In this document: positions 1 to 5,065 of the stretch, in pieces
How positions within the stretch are numbered: the first letter of the stretch is position 1
Layout: every line of letters begins with the position of its first letter
Assembly: GCA_018818235.1 (NCBI GenBank)
Contig: JAHISE010000041.1
Location: 1 to 5,065, forward strand
DNA length: 5,065 bases
Direction: 5' to 3'
Source: Patescibacteria group bacterium
GTDB lineage: Bacteria; Patescibacteriota; Gracilibacteria; Peribacterales; Peribacteraceae
Made by a program: the position numbers and the translations under genes
Notes under the pieces: model-generated
What the model was told of the DNA's origin: nothing
Databases searched by the model: none
What the model saw: the letters and a program-made list of their open reading frames with translations, nothing else

Positions 1-279
1 CTCCACAGGCAGTCCATGGCAGTCCCATCCAAATCTCCTTTCCACCCTTTTTCCTTTCATTGTCTGATATCGGGGTATTACATCCTTAATGGTTCCAGCT
101 AATAAGTGCCCGTAGTGGGGGAGTCCTGTGGCAAAAGGAGGTCCGTCATAAAAACTAAAATTCTCCGAATTATCTCGTTGTGCAACCGAACGCTTGAAAA
201 TATCTTCTTCCTTCCAGTATTGGAGGATGCCTTCTTCCATTTTTGGTAGGGATTGCCGAGGGTCTACGGGGTCGAACAT
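1..279 (-). CDS. ileS: Isoleucyl-tRNA synthetase, N-terminal part (cut by window edge)
   Basis: Class I aminoacyl-tRNA synthetase that charges tRNA-Ile with isoleucine in the cytoplasm. The minus-strand frame is open from an ATG at 279-277 to the window edge and gives the first 93 residues; the remainder, including the editing domain and KMSKS loop, lies outside. Visible marks are the start MFDPVDPRQSLPK, the segment FYDGPPFATGLPHYGHLLAG (residues 43-62) and, near the edge, RRFGWDCHGLPVE (81-93). HYGH at residues 55-58 (bases 106-117) is the HIGH-type ATP-binding signature in the form usual for IleRS. The wording resembles the eukaryote-like IleRS type frequent in Patescibacteria. The frame stays open upstream of the ATG for about 30 codons to a TGA, but has no ATG or GTG there, and homologues usually begin near this Met. 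No Shine-Dalgarno sequence precedes the start; a TATAAT box lies 7 bp upstream. It is transcribed divergently from the M20 peptidase gene. The identification is firm. Confidence 0.96.
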   Translation of the reverse strand, partial: MFDPVDPRQSLPKMEEGILQYWKEEDIFKRSVAQRDNSENFSFYDGPPFATGLPHYGHLLAGTIKDVIPRYQTMKGKRVERRFGWDCHGLPVE

Positions 280-286
280 TGGGAAG

Positions 287-292
287 ATTATA
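287..292 (-). promoter_or_regulatory. -10 box of ileS promoter (TATAAT), start-codon proximal
   Basis: Read on the minus strand, bases 292-287 spell a perfect TATAAT, separated from the ileS ATG by only 7 bp (280-286). With normal sigma70 geometry, transcription would start within about one base of the ATG, so the mRNA would be leaderless or nearly so. I see no convincing -35 hexamer at 16-18 bp spacing. The match and position are seen in the sequence; promoter activity is inferred. Confidence 0.5.
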
Positions 293-334
293 GCGATTTT
301 ATGGATAATTGCAGGAGAAAAGCCTTCAATCTGA

Positions 335-363
335 TTGATTAACAGGTCGTAGAGAGTGATAAT
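335..363 (+). promoter_or_regulatory. Predicted promoter of the M20 peptidase gene
   Basis: A -35-like TTGATT (335-340) and a -10-like GATAAT (358-363) are separated by 17 bp, the ideal sigma70 spacing. The predicted start is near base 370, three bases before the ATG at 373, leaving no room for a ribosome binding site. Together with the ileS -10 box at 287-292 it forms a compact divergent promoter region in the 93-bp gap. The hexamers are seen; activity and start site are inferred. Confidence 0.45.
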
Positions 364-372
364 TCATTCCTT

Positions 373-1665
373 ATGACTTTGGAATACGAAAACCCAGAGG
401 CTCGATTGACTTCAAATCAGTTTGAAGTTTTGGATTCTCTGGTTGGGATCGAGTCGTCTGCCGGGAATGAGCATGAAATTATTGATTATATTCGTGGAAG
501 GATGGAGCAATATAATAGTGGGGAAATAATTGCACAAAAGTTTCAAAAGCTAAACATAGTTACTCAGGCTGTAGGGAACGAAGGACGTTCAAATCTTATT
601 GTTGAAAAAGGTGATCCAGATGGATTTGTGGTTATGCTTTATGCTCATGTGGACACAGTGCCGCGCGGAAATTGGGAGAATAAGTATAAGCTTGCAAGGG
701 ATCCGGATCATCCTGAGCACCTGAGAGGGGTAGGAGTATATGATATGAAGGCCGGAATAATGGTTCTTATGGATATTCTGGAGAAGGTTGACGTGCCGAA
801 AGGTATAAAGATTATGGTAGTATTTGGTGTTGATGAAGAGAAGGATTCCCGTGGATTGGAGGCTTTTCTGGATTATGAGGGGATACAAAATCTCCGAGGT
901 AACAATCTTCTTATAGGATCTCCGGAGATAGCTTCAACAGGTGCTCCTAGCGCATTGGGAGATGTTGTAGATCGCAGACGTGGTAGTTTTAAATCAAGAG
1001 TTGTTATCAATGCTCCAATCGGTCATTCATGTCTTGATGATGTGCCAAATGCGATAGAGGCGGATAGAGAGGTGAGGAATCATCTGACTGCTGAGTTTAC
1101 CCGTGTAATAAATCAGGGAGAAGGTTATTCCTCCGAGCGCCTTAAAGAAGCAGGACAGTTCCCTCCCAAGTCGCCTTTTGCCAATAATCCAAACCAGGCC
1201 GGATGTGATCTGGAGCACTTTCTGGTCAGAACTTCTGTTGCACAAGCTTTGCAATGGCAGCAGCAAAAAGTAAGTGAACTTTCATCTTCAAAGAAATGGA
1301 GAGAACAGGGGATTACACACTCCGTATCTGCTGTCCCAACTGCTTATGATTATTATGCAACGGACACTTCAAGTCCTGTAATGGAAGCAGTCAAAAATTG
1401 TGCAATGGGAACTTTCGGACGGTGCAATTATGTGCTGGGCTTGTCACCTGCGGATACAAATGCGCTTGCTTACGGTGTTCATGGAAAACAAGGATTAAGG
1501 GCGAAGCTTGGTGGGAGCAACATCCCAATTTTTGAAACAGGTCCCGTGGGGGGTAATTTTCATGAAGGATCGGAATGGGTATCCGAATCAAGCATTGCAA
1601 AACTGATTGAGTTTTATAAGAAGCTCATCACCTGTTCAATTCCAAAGTTCATCGAATCCAGGTAA
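373..1665 (+). CDS. M20-family zinc-dependent peptidase/deacylase (ArgE/DapE/carboxypeptidase G2-like)
   Basis: Cytoplasmic metallohydrolase of the M20/M25/M40 clan, whose members cleave amide bonds of peptides or N-acyl amino acids with a two-zinc centre. All expected ligands are visible in order: H92 with catalytic D94 in AHVDTVP, bridging D124 in YDMKAG, catalytic E155 and ligand E156 in VDEEKDSRG, E185 in GSPE, and H397 in GNFHEGSEWV. The dimerisation (lid) domain, from about residue 200, begins RRRGSFKSRVVI and includes H218 in the usual 'GHS' position. The length of 430 residues is normal for the family, there is no signal peptide or membrane helix, and the gene looks intact. ATG 373 is the first possible start: the frame has a stop at 340-342 and no earlier start codon. 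There is no clear Shine-Dalgarno sequence. Neighbours are not arginine or lysine biosynthesis genes, so succinyl-diaminopimelate desuccinylase, acetylornithine deacetylase or a scavenging dipeptidase are all possible. The family call is firm; the substrate is unknown. Confidence 0.9.
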   Translation: MTLEYENPEARLTSNQFEVLDSLVGIESSAGNEHEIIDYIRGRMEQYNSGEIIAQKFQKLNIVTQAVGNEGRSNLIVEKGDPDGFVVMLYAHVDTVPRGNWENKYKLARDPDHPEHLRGVGVYDMKAGIMVLMDILEKVDVPKGIKIMVVFGVDEEKDSRGLEAFLDYEGIQNLRGNNLLIGSPEIASTGAPSALGDVVDRRRGSFKSRVVINAPIGHSCLDDVPNAIEADREVRNHLTAEFTRVINQGEGYSSERLKEAGQFPPKSPFANNPNQAGCDLEHFLVRTSVAQALQWQQQKVSELSSSKKWREQGITHSVSAVPTAYDYYATDTSSPVMEAVKNCAMGTFGRCNYVLGLSPADTNALAYGVHGKQGLRAKLGGSNIPIFETGPVGGNFHEGSEWVSESSIAKLIEFYKKLITCSIPKFIESR

Positions 1666-1769
1666 TTTTGGTGAGATAAATAACAGAGATTTGACCGAAC
1701 GGGGAGTATTTTTTGTATGCTAATTTATTGACGTTATTGCAAAAAAAAGGCAAAATTTGAGAGTATGCA
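1666..1769. other. Intergenic gap after the M20 gene
   Basis: This 104-bp gap contains a run of six T (1709-1714) and a run of eight A (1741-1748). No hairpin strong enough to make the T-run an intrinsic terminator is visible; the only inverted repeat beside it is a three-base CCG/CGG with a two-base loop. The right half holds a promoter-like sequence, described separately. Confidence 0.5.
1728..1756 (+). promoter_or_regulatory. Possible promoter of the 163-residue hypothetical gene
   Basis: TTGACG (1728-1733, five of six consensus bases) and CAAAAT (1751-1756, four of six) are separated by 17 bp; the spacer contains an A8 tract. The predicted start is near 1763, seven bases before the GTG at 1770, again giving a very short leader. 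This is weaker evidence than the divergent pair, because the -10 is poor. Confidence 0.3.
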
Positions 1770-2261
1770 GTGATTATGGCTATAAGTATTCCATCCGGTA
1801 GCGGCGCGGTCGAAAGAACACAAAGAAAACCATCCATTTGGAGAGGTATGATCAGGGCAATTGGAGCTCTGGGTGCGGGAGTTGAAGCGATACATGTGGG
1901 TAGTCCTACAGCAATACTTGAAAAGGAAATGGATACCATAAGACAGGCAGTAATAACCAGGGCACTGGCAGCAATTAGCGATGAACTTGATGCTGCAGGT
2001 GGCGAAGTGACAGTACTACTTCAAATATCTGAATCCGGTATAGATACTGTAGATAAACTAAAAAGGATGCTTTTGATACGTACATGTAATGCGCACATTC
2101 CTATTGCTATAGAAGCAAATCGTCGATCTGCAGATTTATATGTTAACCGCGAGGAAATTGTACAAACAGTCCGCGCATTAATTCATGAAGCTATTAAAGC
2201 TTATGGAGGAACCTCACTGGAACACGATGAAGTCCCAAATCCTAAGGCTCAGTTAGTATAA
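1770..2261 (+). CDS. Hypothetical protein, 163 residues, unknown family
   Basis: I do not recognise this protein. It looks like real coding sequence: a single open frame fills the space between two other genes, and the translation is a plausible soluble alpha/beta protein. A basic, glycine-rich N-terminus (GSGAVERTQRK, then IRAIGALGAGVEAIHVG at 28-44) is followed by a long amphipathic helix (about 50-77), a strand (EVTVLLQIS, 79-87), a helix (92-103), a strand (HIPIAIEA, 109-116) and a final helix (127-145). The acidic tail ends in NPKAQLV. There is no signal peptide and no clear membrane span. The start is either GTG 1770, the first possible one (stop at 1758-1760), or ATG 1776 two codons later; a weak GAGAG at 1759-1763 suits the GTG slightly better. 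It could be co-transcribed with the GNAT-like gene 66 bp downstream. No function is proposed. Confidence 0.75.
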   Translation: MIMAISIPSGSGAVERTQRKPSIWRGMIRAIGALGAGVEAIHVGSPTAILEKEMDTIRQAVITRALAAISDELDAAGGEVTVLLQISESGIDTVDKLKRMLLIRTCNAHIPIAIEANRRSADLYVNREEIVQTVRALIHEAIKAYGGTSLEHDEVPNPKAQLV

Positions 2262-2327
2262 TAATCTTTGCATAATAGTTGATTTTGATGGATAAATGAG
2301 TAAATTAAGCACCCCTTAGTATTATTT
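2262..2327. other. Short AT-rich gap before the GNAT-like gene
   Basis: No terminator hairpin and no Shine-Dalgarno sequence are seen in this 66-bp gap. TTGATT (2279-2284) and TAAATT (2301-2306), 16 bp apart, could be a weak promoter, and TATTAT overlaps 2320-2325 just before the ATG. In DNA this AT-rich such matches arise easily, so neither is called. The downstream gene may instead be read through from the gene before it. Confidence 0.35.
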
Positions 2328-3371
2328 ATGCTTTCGAAATCACAAAAACTGTTTGGCATAGGGTTTGATCCTGATGAAATTGCTCACAGGTATGAGAATA
2401 TGAGTCTAGACGAAAACGACAGGGACATACCCGGTGATTCGAGTGCGGGGCTAGCTGCGAGGGTTGTAGAAGCACATAAATGCGGTCAAGTTGAATATAC
2501 TGCCGTTCAGGATAGCCATAGTGAAGTTGTTACAGATCCTGCCTATGCCGAAGAAATGCTAAAGCACCATCAGGATTTGGATAGAAGTGTTTTGTTAGCA
2601 AGGGCAATTTACAAGGCAATGCTTGGTAAGGGTGGTGGCGATTTAAAGCAAGTAAGAATGGATTTGGAAAGAAACGGTGGCTTTTTTGAACCAATGAGTG
2701 TTGATGATTGTGAGAATCGTCTTAATGATCCTGATCATTGGGTTGTTACGCGTGCAGGAGGCAAGATACTGGATCCGAGAAGTGTGGAATGGAGAGATTT
2801 CCGGTACGTTGCAGGAATGCAGGTCCAGTTACCCAGTGATGATCCGAGGGCACCTCTTGTAACAAAAATTCCTGATCCGGAAAAAGATGGAAAAGCATTT
2901 TATGAAGGTCGTAATAGGCAATCTGCTTTGACTGTTGCAAAGAAAATTCACGAAAATCATGCAATTGCCGGTTGTATAGATGAAGTTGGAGTATGGCCGC
3001 CGGAATATCGCAGGAAAGGACTTGCTTCTATGGCGAGGCAGGCGTCTTTTAGGCATATTCGTGAAGTGATCAATCCGACACGCAAGAATGCAATTAGAGT
3101 ATTGGTCGCCAATATGTTTAATATTAGAGGAATGGTTGTTAGAAACCCCGAGATGCAAAAGCCAAGGGCAATGCTTAAAAATGACAAAGGAAAAGTGGAA
3201 TCTGTCAGAAATCAGCCAAGTATTGATATGCATGCATTTAGTACAAAAATAAAATCAATTATTACTTGGAACATTGCAAAGGATACTATTCCGGTGTTGT
3301 TTGATTACGAAGGTGAATCTGTAAGTGCCGAGTTGTTGGTCGGTTGGGACACAGTTGTAATGAAAGTATGA
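2328..3371 (+). CDS. Putative GNAT-family N-acetyltransferase with long N-terminal extension
   Basis: Probable cytoplasmic acyl-CoA-dependent transferase; the substrate is unknown. The key sign is EVGVWPPEYRRKGLASMARQ at residues 219-238. It is a strand ending in a hydrophobic-Pro turn, followed by RRKGLA, which fits the GNAT motif A (R/Q-x-x-G-x-G/A) that binds the pyrophosphate of acetyl-CoA at a helix N-terminus. A second strand and Asn-containing stretch (IRVLVANMFNIRGM, 256-269) sits where motif B is expected. Roughly 130 residues of mostly helical, charged sequence precede the likely catalytic domain, and about 65 follow it, so the 347 residues are well above the 150-200 of a simple GNAT protein. 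There is no signal peptide or membrane helix. ATG 2328 is the first start after an in-frame TAA at 2301-2303. It lies 66 bp after the hypothetical gene on the same strand. The GNAT call rests on one good motif and the order of elements, so it is moderate. Confidence 0.6.
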   Translation: MLSKSQKLFGIGFDPDEIAHRYENMSLDENDRDIPGDSSAGLAARVVEAHKCGQVEYTAVQDSHSEVVTDPAYAEEMLKHHQDLDRSVLLARAIYKAMLGKGGGDLKQVRMDLERNGGFFEPMSVDDCENRLNDPDHWVVTRAGGKILDPRSVEWRDFRYVAGMQVQLPSDDPRAPLVTKIPDPEKDGKAFYEGRNRQSALTVAKKIHENHAIAGCIDEVGVWPPEYRRKGLASMARQASFRHIREVINPTRKNAIRVLVANMFNIRGMVVRNPEMQKPRAMLKNDKGKVESVRNQPSIDMHAFSTKIKSIITWNIAKDTIPVLFDYEGESVSAELLVGWDTVVMKV

Positions 3372-3381
3372 TGTATCATTA
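3372..3381. other. Ten-base gap between convergent genes
   Basis: The stop codons of the GNAT-like gene (ending 3371) and of the minus-strand RSH-transporter gene (ending 3382) face each other across ten bases. A small palindrome, ATGAT-GT-ATCAT, spans 3368-3379, but its loop is too tight and its stem too weak and AT-rich for a convincing intrinsic terminator. Overlapping 3' transcript ends are therefore likely. Confidence 0.4.
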
Positions 3382-5065
3382 TTAATTATTCTCTTTCTGT
3401 ATAACCATATACTGCCACAAGAAAACAAATATCAAAGGTATGGTTATCAGTTGAATTAGCGACTGATTCAATATCATTTCACCTATTATTGTAGAAACAA
3501 ATACAAATGGAAGGGCATGATCAAGCGTTTCTCCGCTTACGTTCCTCATGCACTCAAAATAAAGGGCGTAAGGAGTTACTGCAAATATTAGGACATAAAG
3601 AAGGCTGGTAATCAGAATTGGGGCTGACAGAGAAAGTATTTGCGTATAAGGCAGAAGTAATAATAGGAATGGCAAAATGATAACTGAAATCCAGAAAATA
3701 AATGCGGGATATCTGGCGTGCAAGGTTCCCTTTTGATATTTGCTGCTTATCTGAGAATAAAGTACGAATCCAAATGAACTTGCAATAGCAAGCATCAGGC
3801 CGATTAAAACATATCCTTCAGTTTGTATCAAAAGCGTTGCTGAAATAATTACGGCTAGAAGTGATACAACCAAATGAACAATTTTTGCTTTTGGAGTGAA
3901 TAGATTCTTTATAAGTGCAGCGAGTGTTATACCTCCAATAATTATCAGTATGTATTGATCCGGGGGTATCAATGTAAGTGAAAGGTATGAGGTTAAACCG
4001 GTCAAAAATAAAGCCAGTGCAGATACAATTATCGAAGTGTCTTTTGGGGAAATAGGCTTGAGTTTTTGCTTAGAAAGAATCTTTTGAAATGTATACATAA
4101 GTGTTGCTCCAATAAACAACATTACAAATCGTATAAGGGTCAGGTCGTAGGCAGAAATATGATCCAGAATGTAGTGTGCAAAAAGCGGGTCTAATCCCCA
4201 AAGAGCAATCAGAAGAATAATACCCAGATGGTATGCTAATGTGGGTAGAGATGCAGTACAACTTACATTATCTGCTCCGACAGCCTTTAAATCAGCAACT
4301 ATTGATTTACGTTGTTCGGGAGTAAGCATTGCTTTGACAGTGATTACTTCGGTATTAGATTTGGATTTATGCTGCTGGTGTATGGTTTTAAAAGATACCC
4401 TGTAATTTTTATATGCCTGAATAATTCTATTTAGCAACTCACCGTCATTCATAGTTCGGGTGTATCTGAGTATGCTCAACGTGGCCCTTCCTCCTTTGGC
4501 TATGTCTTTCGGATGGAATATTGCGTTATAGACTTCTTCCGGATCCAAGTGCCCGTCTGCCAAAGCGATATAGGTATCTTTTAAAGATGAGTAACCAATT
4601 GCAGTAAGCGCATTTTTGATTCCTTCCTGATCAAATTCCTCAATGAATCCCTTCTTGTGTTCTCCCAAAGTGTCCTGAAGAAGTTTTTTCCCTGCGCGAA
4701 TTTTGTGATAATCAGATTGTTGTCCCAGTGTCTCTCGTATTATTGCAGTTGCGTATCCGGTGTGCACCCAATCCAGCCACTCGCGTGTAAATGTTTGTGA
4801 ATTTGTCATTGAAAAGTCCAGTGATGCAGCATTTTCTATTGGAATTGCGAATTGTGTTTCTTTCCCATCTACGTTAATAGTAGAAACCGAAAGAGCTTTT
4901 TTGCCTAACAGGTAAAAGGCGCCATCAAGTGCAGTTGCTCCTATCGGAAGTGATATGACCTTGTCATTTGTTCCGTGTATGGCAATTGTATCTCCGAGAA
5001 TATCACTTTGCAGGCTTGCCCAAAATTGTGCGCTGCGATCCGTGGTGTCTGCCGACAAAGTAGCA
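3382..5065 (-). CDS. RelA/SpoT regulatory region (TGS-helical-ACT) fused to an EamA/DMT-type transporter; 5' end outside window
   Basis: Membrane protein that appears to join alarmone signalling with solute transport. Residues are counted from a TTG at 5058. Residues 11-21 (QFWASLQSDIL) match the linker that follows the RelA/SpoT synthetase domain. TGS spans about 16-85, with LPIGATALDGAFYL at 37-50. The helical domain spans about 88-185 and starts REWLDWVHTGYATAIIRE. An ACT-like domain spans about 190-268 (RATLSILRY through GADNVSC). Then come about ten hydrophobic helices at roughly 274-297, 304-326, 341-362, 366-385, 393-411, 414-435, 449-470, 478-502, 514-530 and 533-553. The first (LGIILLIALWG) is the classic DMT opening, so the transporter half looks complete. 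No Cys/His zinc-finger domain is seen between helical and ACT parts. The frame remains open to base 5065, and the TTG lies inside a conserved linker, so a synthetase (and perhaps HD hydrolase) domain probably precedes it. An independent TGS-start protein is the alternative. Domain calls are by eye; the transported substrate is unknown. Confidence 0.8.
   Translation of the reverse strand, partial: ATLSADTTDRSAQFWASLQSDILGDTIAIHGTNDKVISLPIGATALDGAFYLLGKKALSVSTINVDGKETQFAIPIENAASLDFSMTNSQTFTREWLDWVHTGYATAIIRETLGQQSDYHKIRAGKKLLQDTLGEHKKGFIEEFDQEGIKNALTAIGYSSLKDTYIALADGHLDPEEVYNAIFHPKDIAKGGRATLSILRYTRTMNDGELLNRIIQAYKNYRVSFKTIHQQHKSKSNTEVITVKAMLTPEQRKSIVADLKAVGADNVSCTASLPTLAYHLGIILLIALWGLDPLFAHYILDHISAYDLTLIRFVMLFIGATLMYTFQKILSKQKLKPISPKDTSIIVSALALFLTGLTSYLSLTLIPPDQYILIIIGGITLAALIKNLFTPKAKIVHLVVSLLAVIISATLLIQTEGYVLIGLMLAIASSFGFVLYSQISSKYQKGTLHARYPAFIFWISVIILPFLLLLLPYTQILSLSAPILITSLLYVLIFAVTPYALYFECMRNVSGETLDHALPFVFVSTIIGEMILNQSLIQLITIPLIFVFLWQYMVIQKENN
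3400..4239 (-). other. EamA/DMT-type ten-helix membrane domain of the fusion protein
   Basis: This stretch encodes about residues 274-553 (counted from TTG 5058), which are almost wholly hydrophobic with short charged loops. Drug/metabolite transporter proteins of the ten-helix type are normally free-standing and about 280-300 residues long, made of two five-helix EamA repeats; this segment has the right length and helix count. The loop after helix 2 is basic (KILSKQKLKPISPK), which fits a cytoplasmic loop and places the soluble N-terminal half in the cytoplasm. The family is known for exporting amino acids and other metabolites, but nothing here identifies the substrate. Confidence 0.75.
4255..5028 (-). 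other. TGS, helical and ACT-like regulatory domains of the fusion protein
   Basis: This part encodes about residues 11-268 (counted from TTG 5058), aligned by eye to the C-terminal half of long RelA/SpoT enzymes. In that family TGS and the helical domain sense uncharged tRNA or protein partners and relay the state to the synthetase, while ACT can bind amino acids. In TGS the 'GATALDGAFYLLG' stretch keeps the conserved LPxGAT and Asp. It has Leu where RelA has the His (in AYxIH) that contacts the tRNA CCA end, so classic tRNA sensing may be lost. That substitution depends on an ungapped hand alignment. Confidence 0.75.

Noticed and set aside
280..366. Longer ileS product starting upstream of the ATG at 279
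   Set aside because: The frame is open for about 30 codons but offers no ATG or GTG, contains the strong TATAAT box, and IleRS homologues begin near the chosen Met.
589..888. Minus-strand open frame of 99 codons inside the M20 gene
   Set aside because: Antisense to conserved catalytic motifs of the M20 enzyme; a shadow frame.
1691..1720. Possible intrinsic terminator of the M20 gene (CCG-AA-CGG before a T6 run)
   Set aside because: The stem is only three base pairs with a two-base loop and lies several bases from the T-run, so it would not form a stable hairpin.
1649..1939. Minus-strand open frame of 96 codons across the gap after the M20 gene
   Set aside because: It overlaps the start of the plus-strand hypothetical gene and the end of the M20 gene, has no promoter or ribosome binding site of note, and its translation shows no domain.
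2829..3233. Minus-strand open frame of 134 codons inside the GNAT-like gene
   Set aside because: It lies wholly antisense to a better-supported gene, and its translation is rich in Cys, His, Ile and Phe without any motif, typical of a shadow frame.
3368..3379. Palindrome ATGAT-GT-ATCAT as bidirectional terminator
   Set aside because: A two-base loop cannot close; with a four-base loop only a four-pair AT-rich stem remains, and no proper T-run follows.

Overview
The window is ordinary bacterial chromosome: densely coded, intron-free, moderately AT-rich DNA with short gaps between genes. I see no mobile elements, CRISPR arrays, rRNA or tRNA. The origin is not certain. The N-terminus of isoleucyl-tRNA synthetase has the wording I associate with the 'eukaryote-like' IleRS common in Candidate Phyla Radiation (Patescibacteria) genomes. 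Two neighbouring genes that I cannot place in a specific family, and the general lack of strong Shine-Dalgarno sequences, fit that lineage. This is an inference; no marker gene in the window settles it.

Layout. On the minus strand, 1-279 is the 5' end of ileS, cut by the window edge. A 93-bp divergent promoter region (280-372) separates it from three plus-strand genes: an M20-family zinc peptidase/deacylase (373-1665), a 163-residue protein of unknown function (1770-2261) and a 347-residue protein with a GNAT acetyltransferase signature (2328-3371). Converging on the last of these, with only 10 bp between stop codons, is a long minus-strand gene (3382 to beyond 5065) that enters from the right edge.

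The most notable item is this last gene. Read from its N-terminal side it carries the regulatory half of a RelA/SpoT alarmone enzyme (TGS domain, helical domain, ACT-like domain). It then runs, without a break in frame, into a complete ten-helix EamA/DMT-type membrane transporter. The visible part begins just where a RelA/SpoT synthetase domain normally ends, and the frame is still open at the window edge. The full protein is therefore probably a membrane-bound (p)ppGpp synthetase/hydrolase-transporter fusion. I know of no described protein with this layout.

A second theme is gene starts. The divergent ileS and M20 promoters have good -10 boxes so close to their ATG codons that transcription would begin at or within about three bases of the start codon. 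This suggests leaderless mRNAs. The genes show no evident shared pathway: translation (IleRS), peptide or acyl-amino-acid hydrolysis (M20), acyl transfer (GNAT) and stringent-response signalling (RSH fusion) are only loosely connected through amino-acid metabolism.
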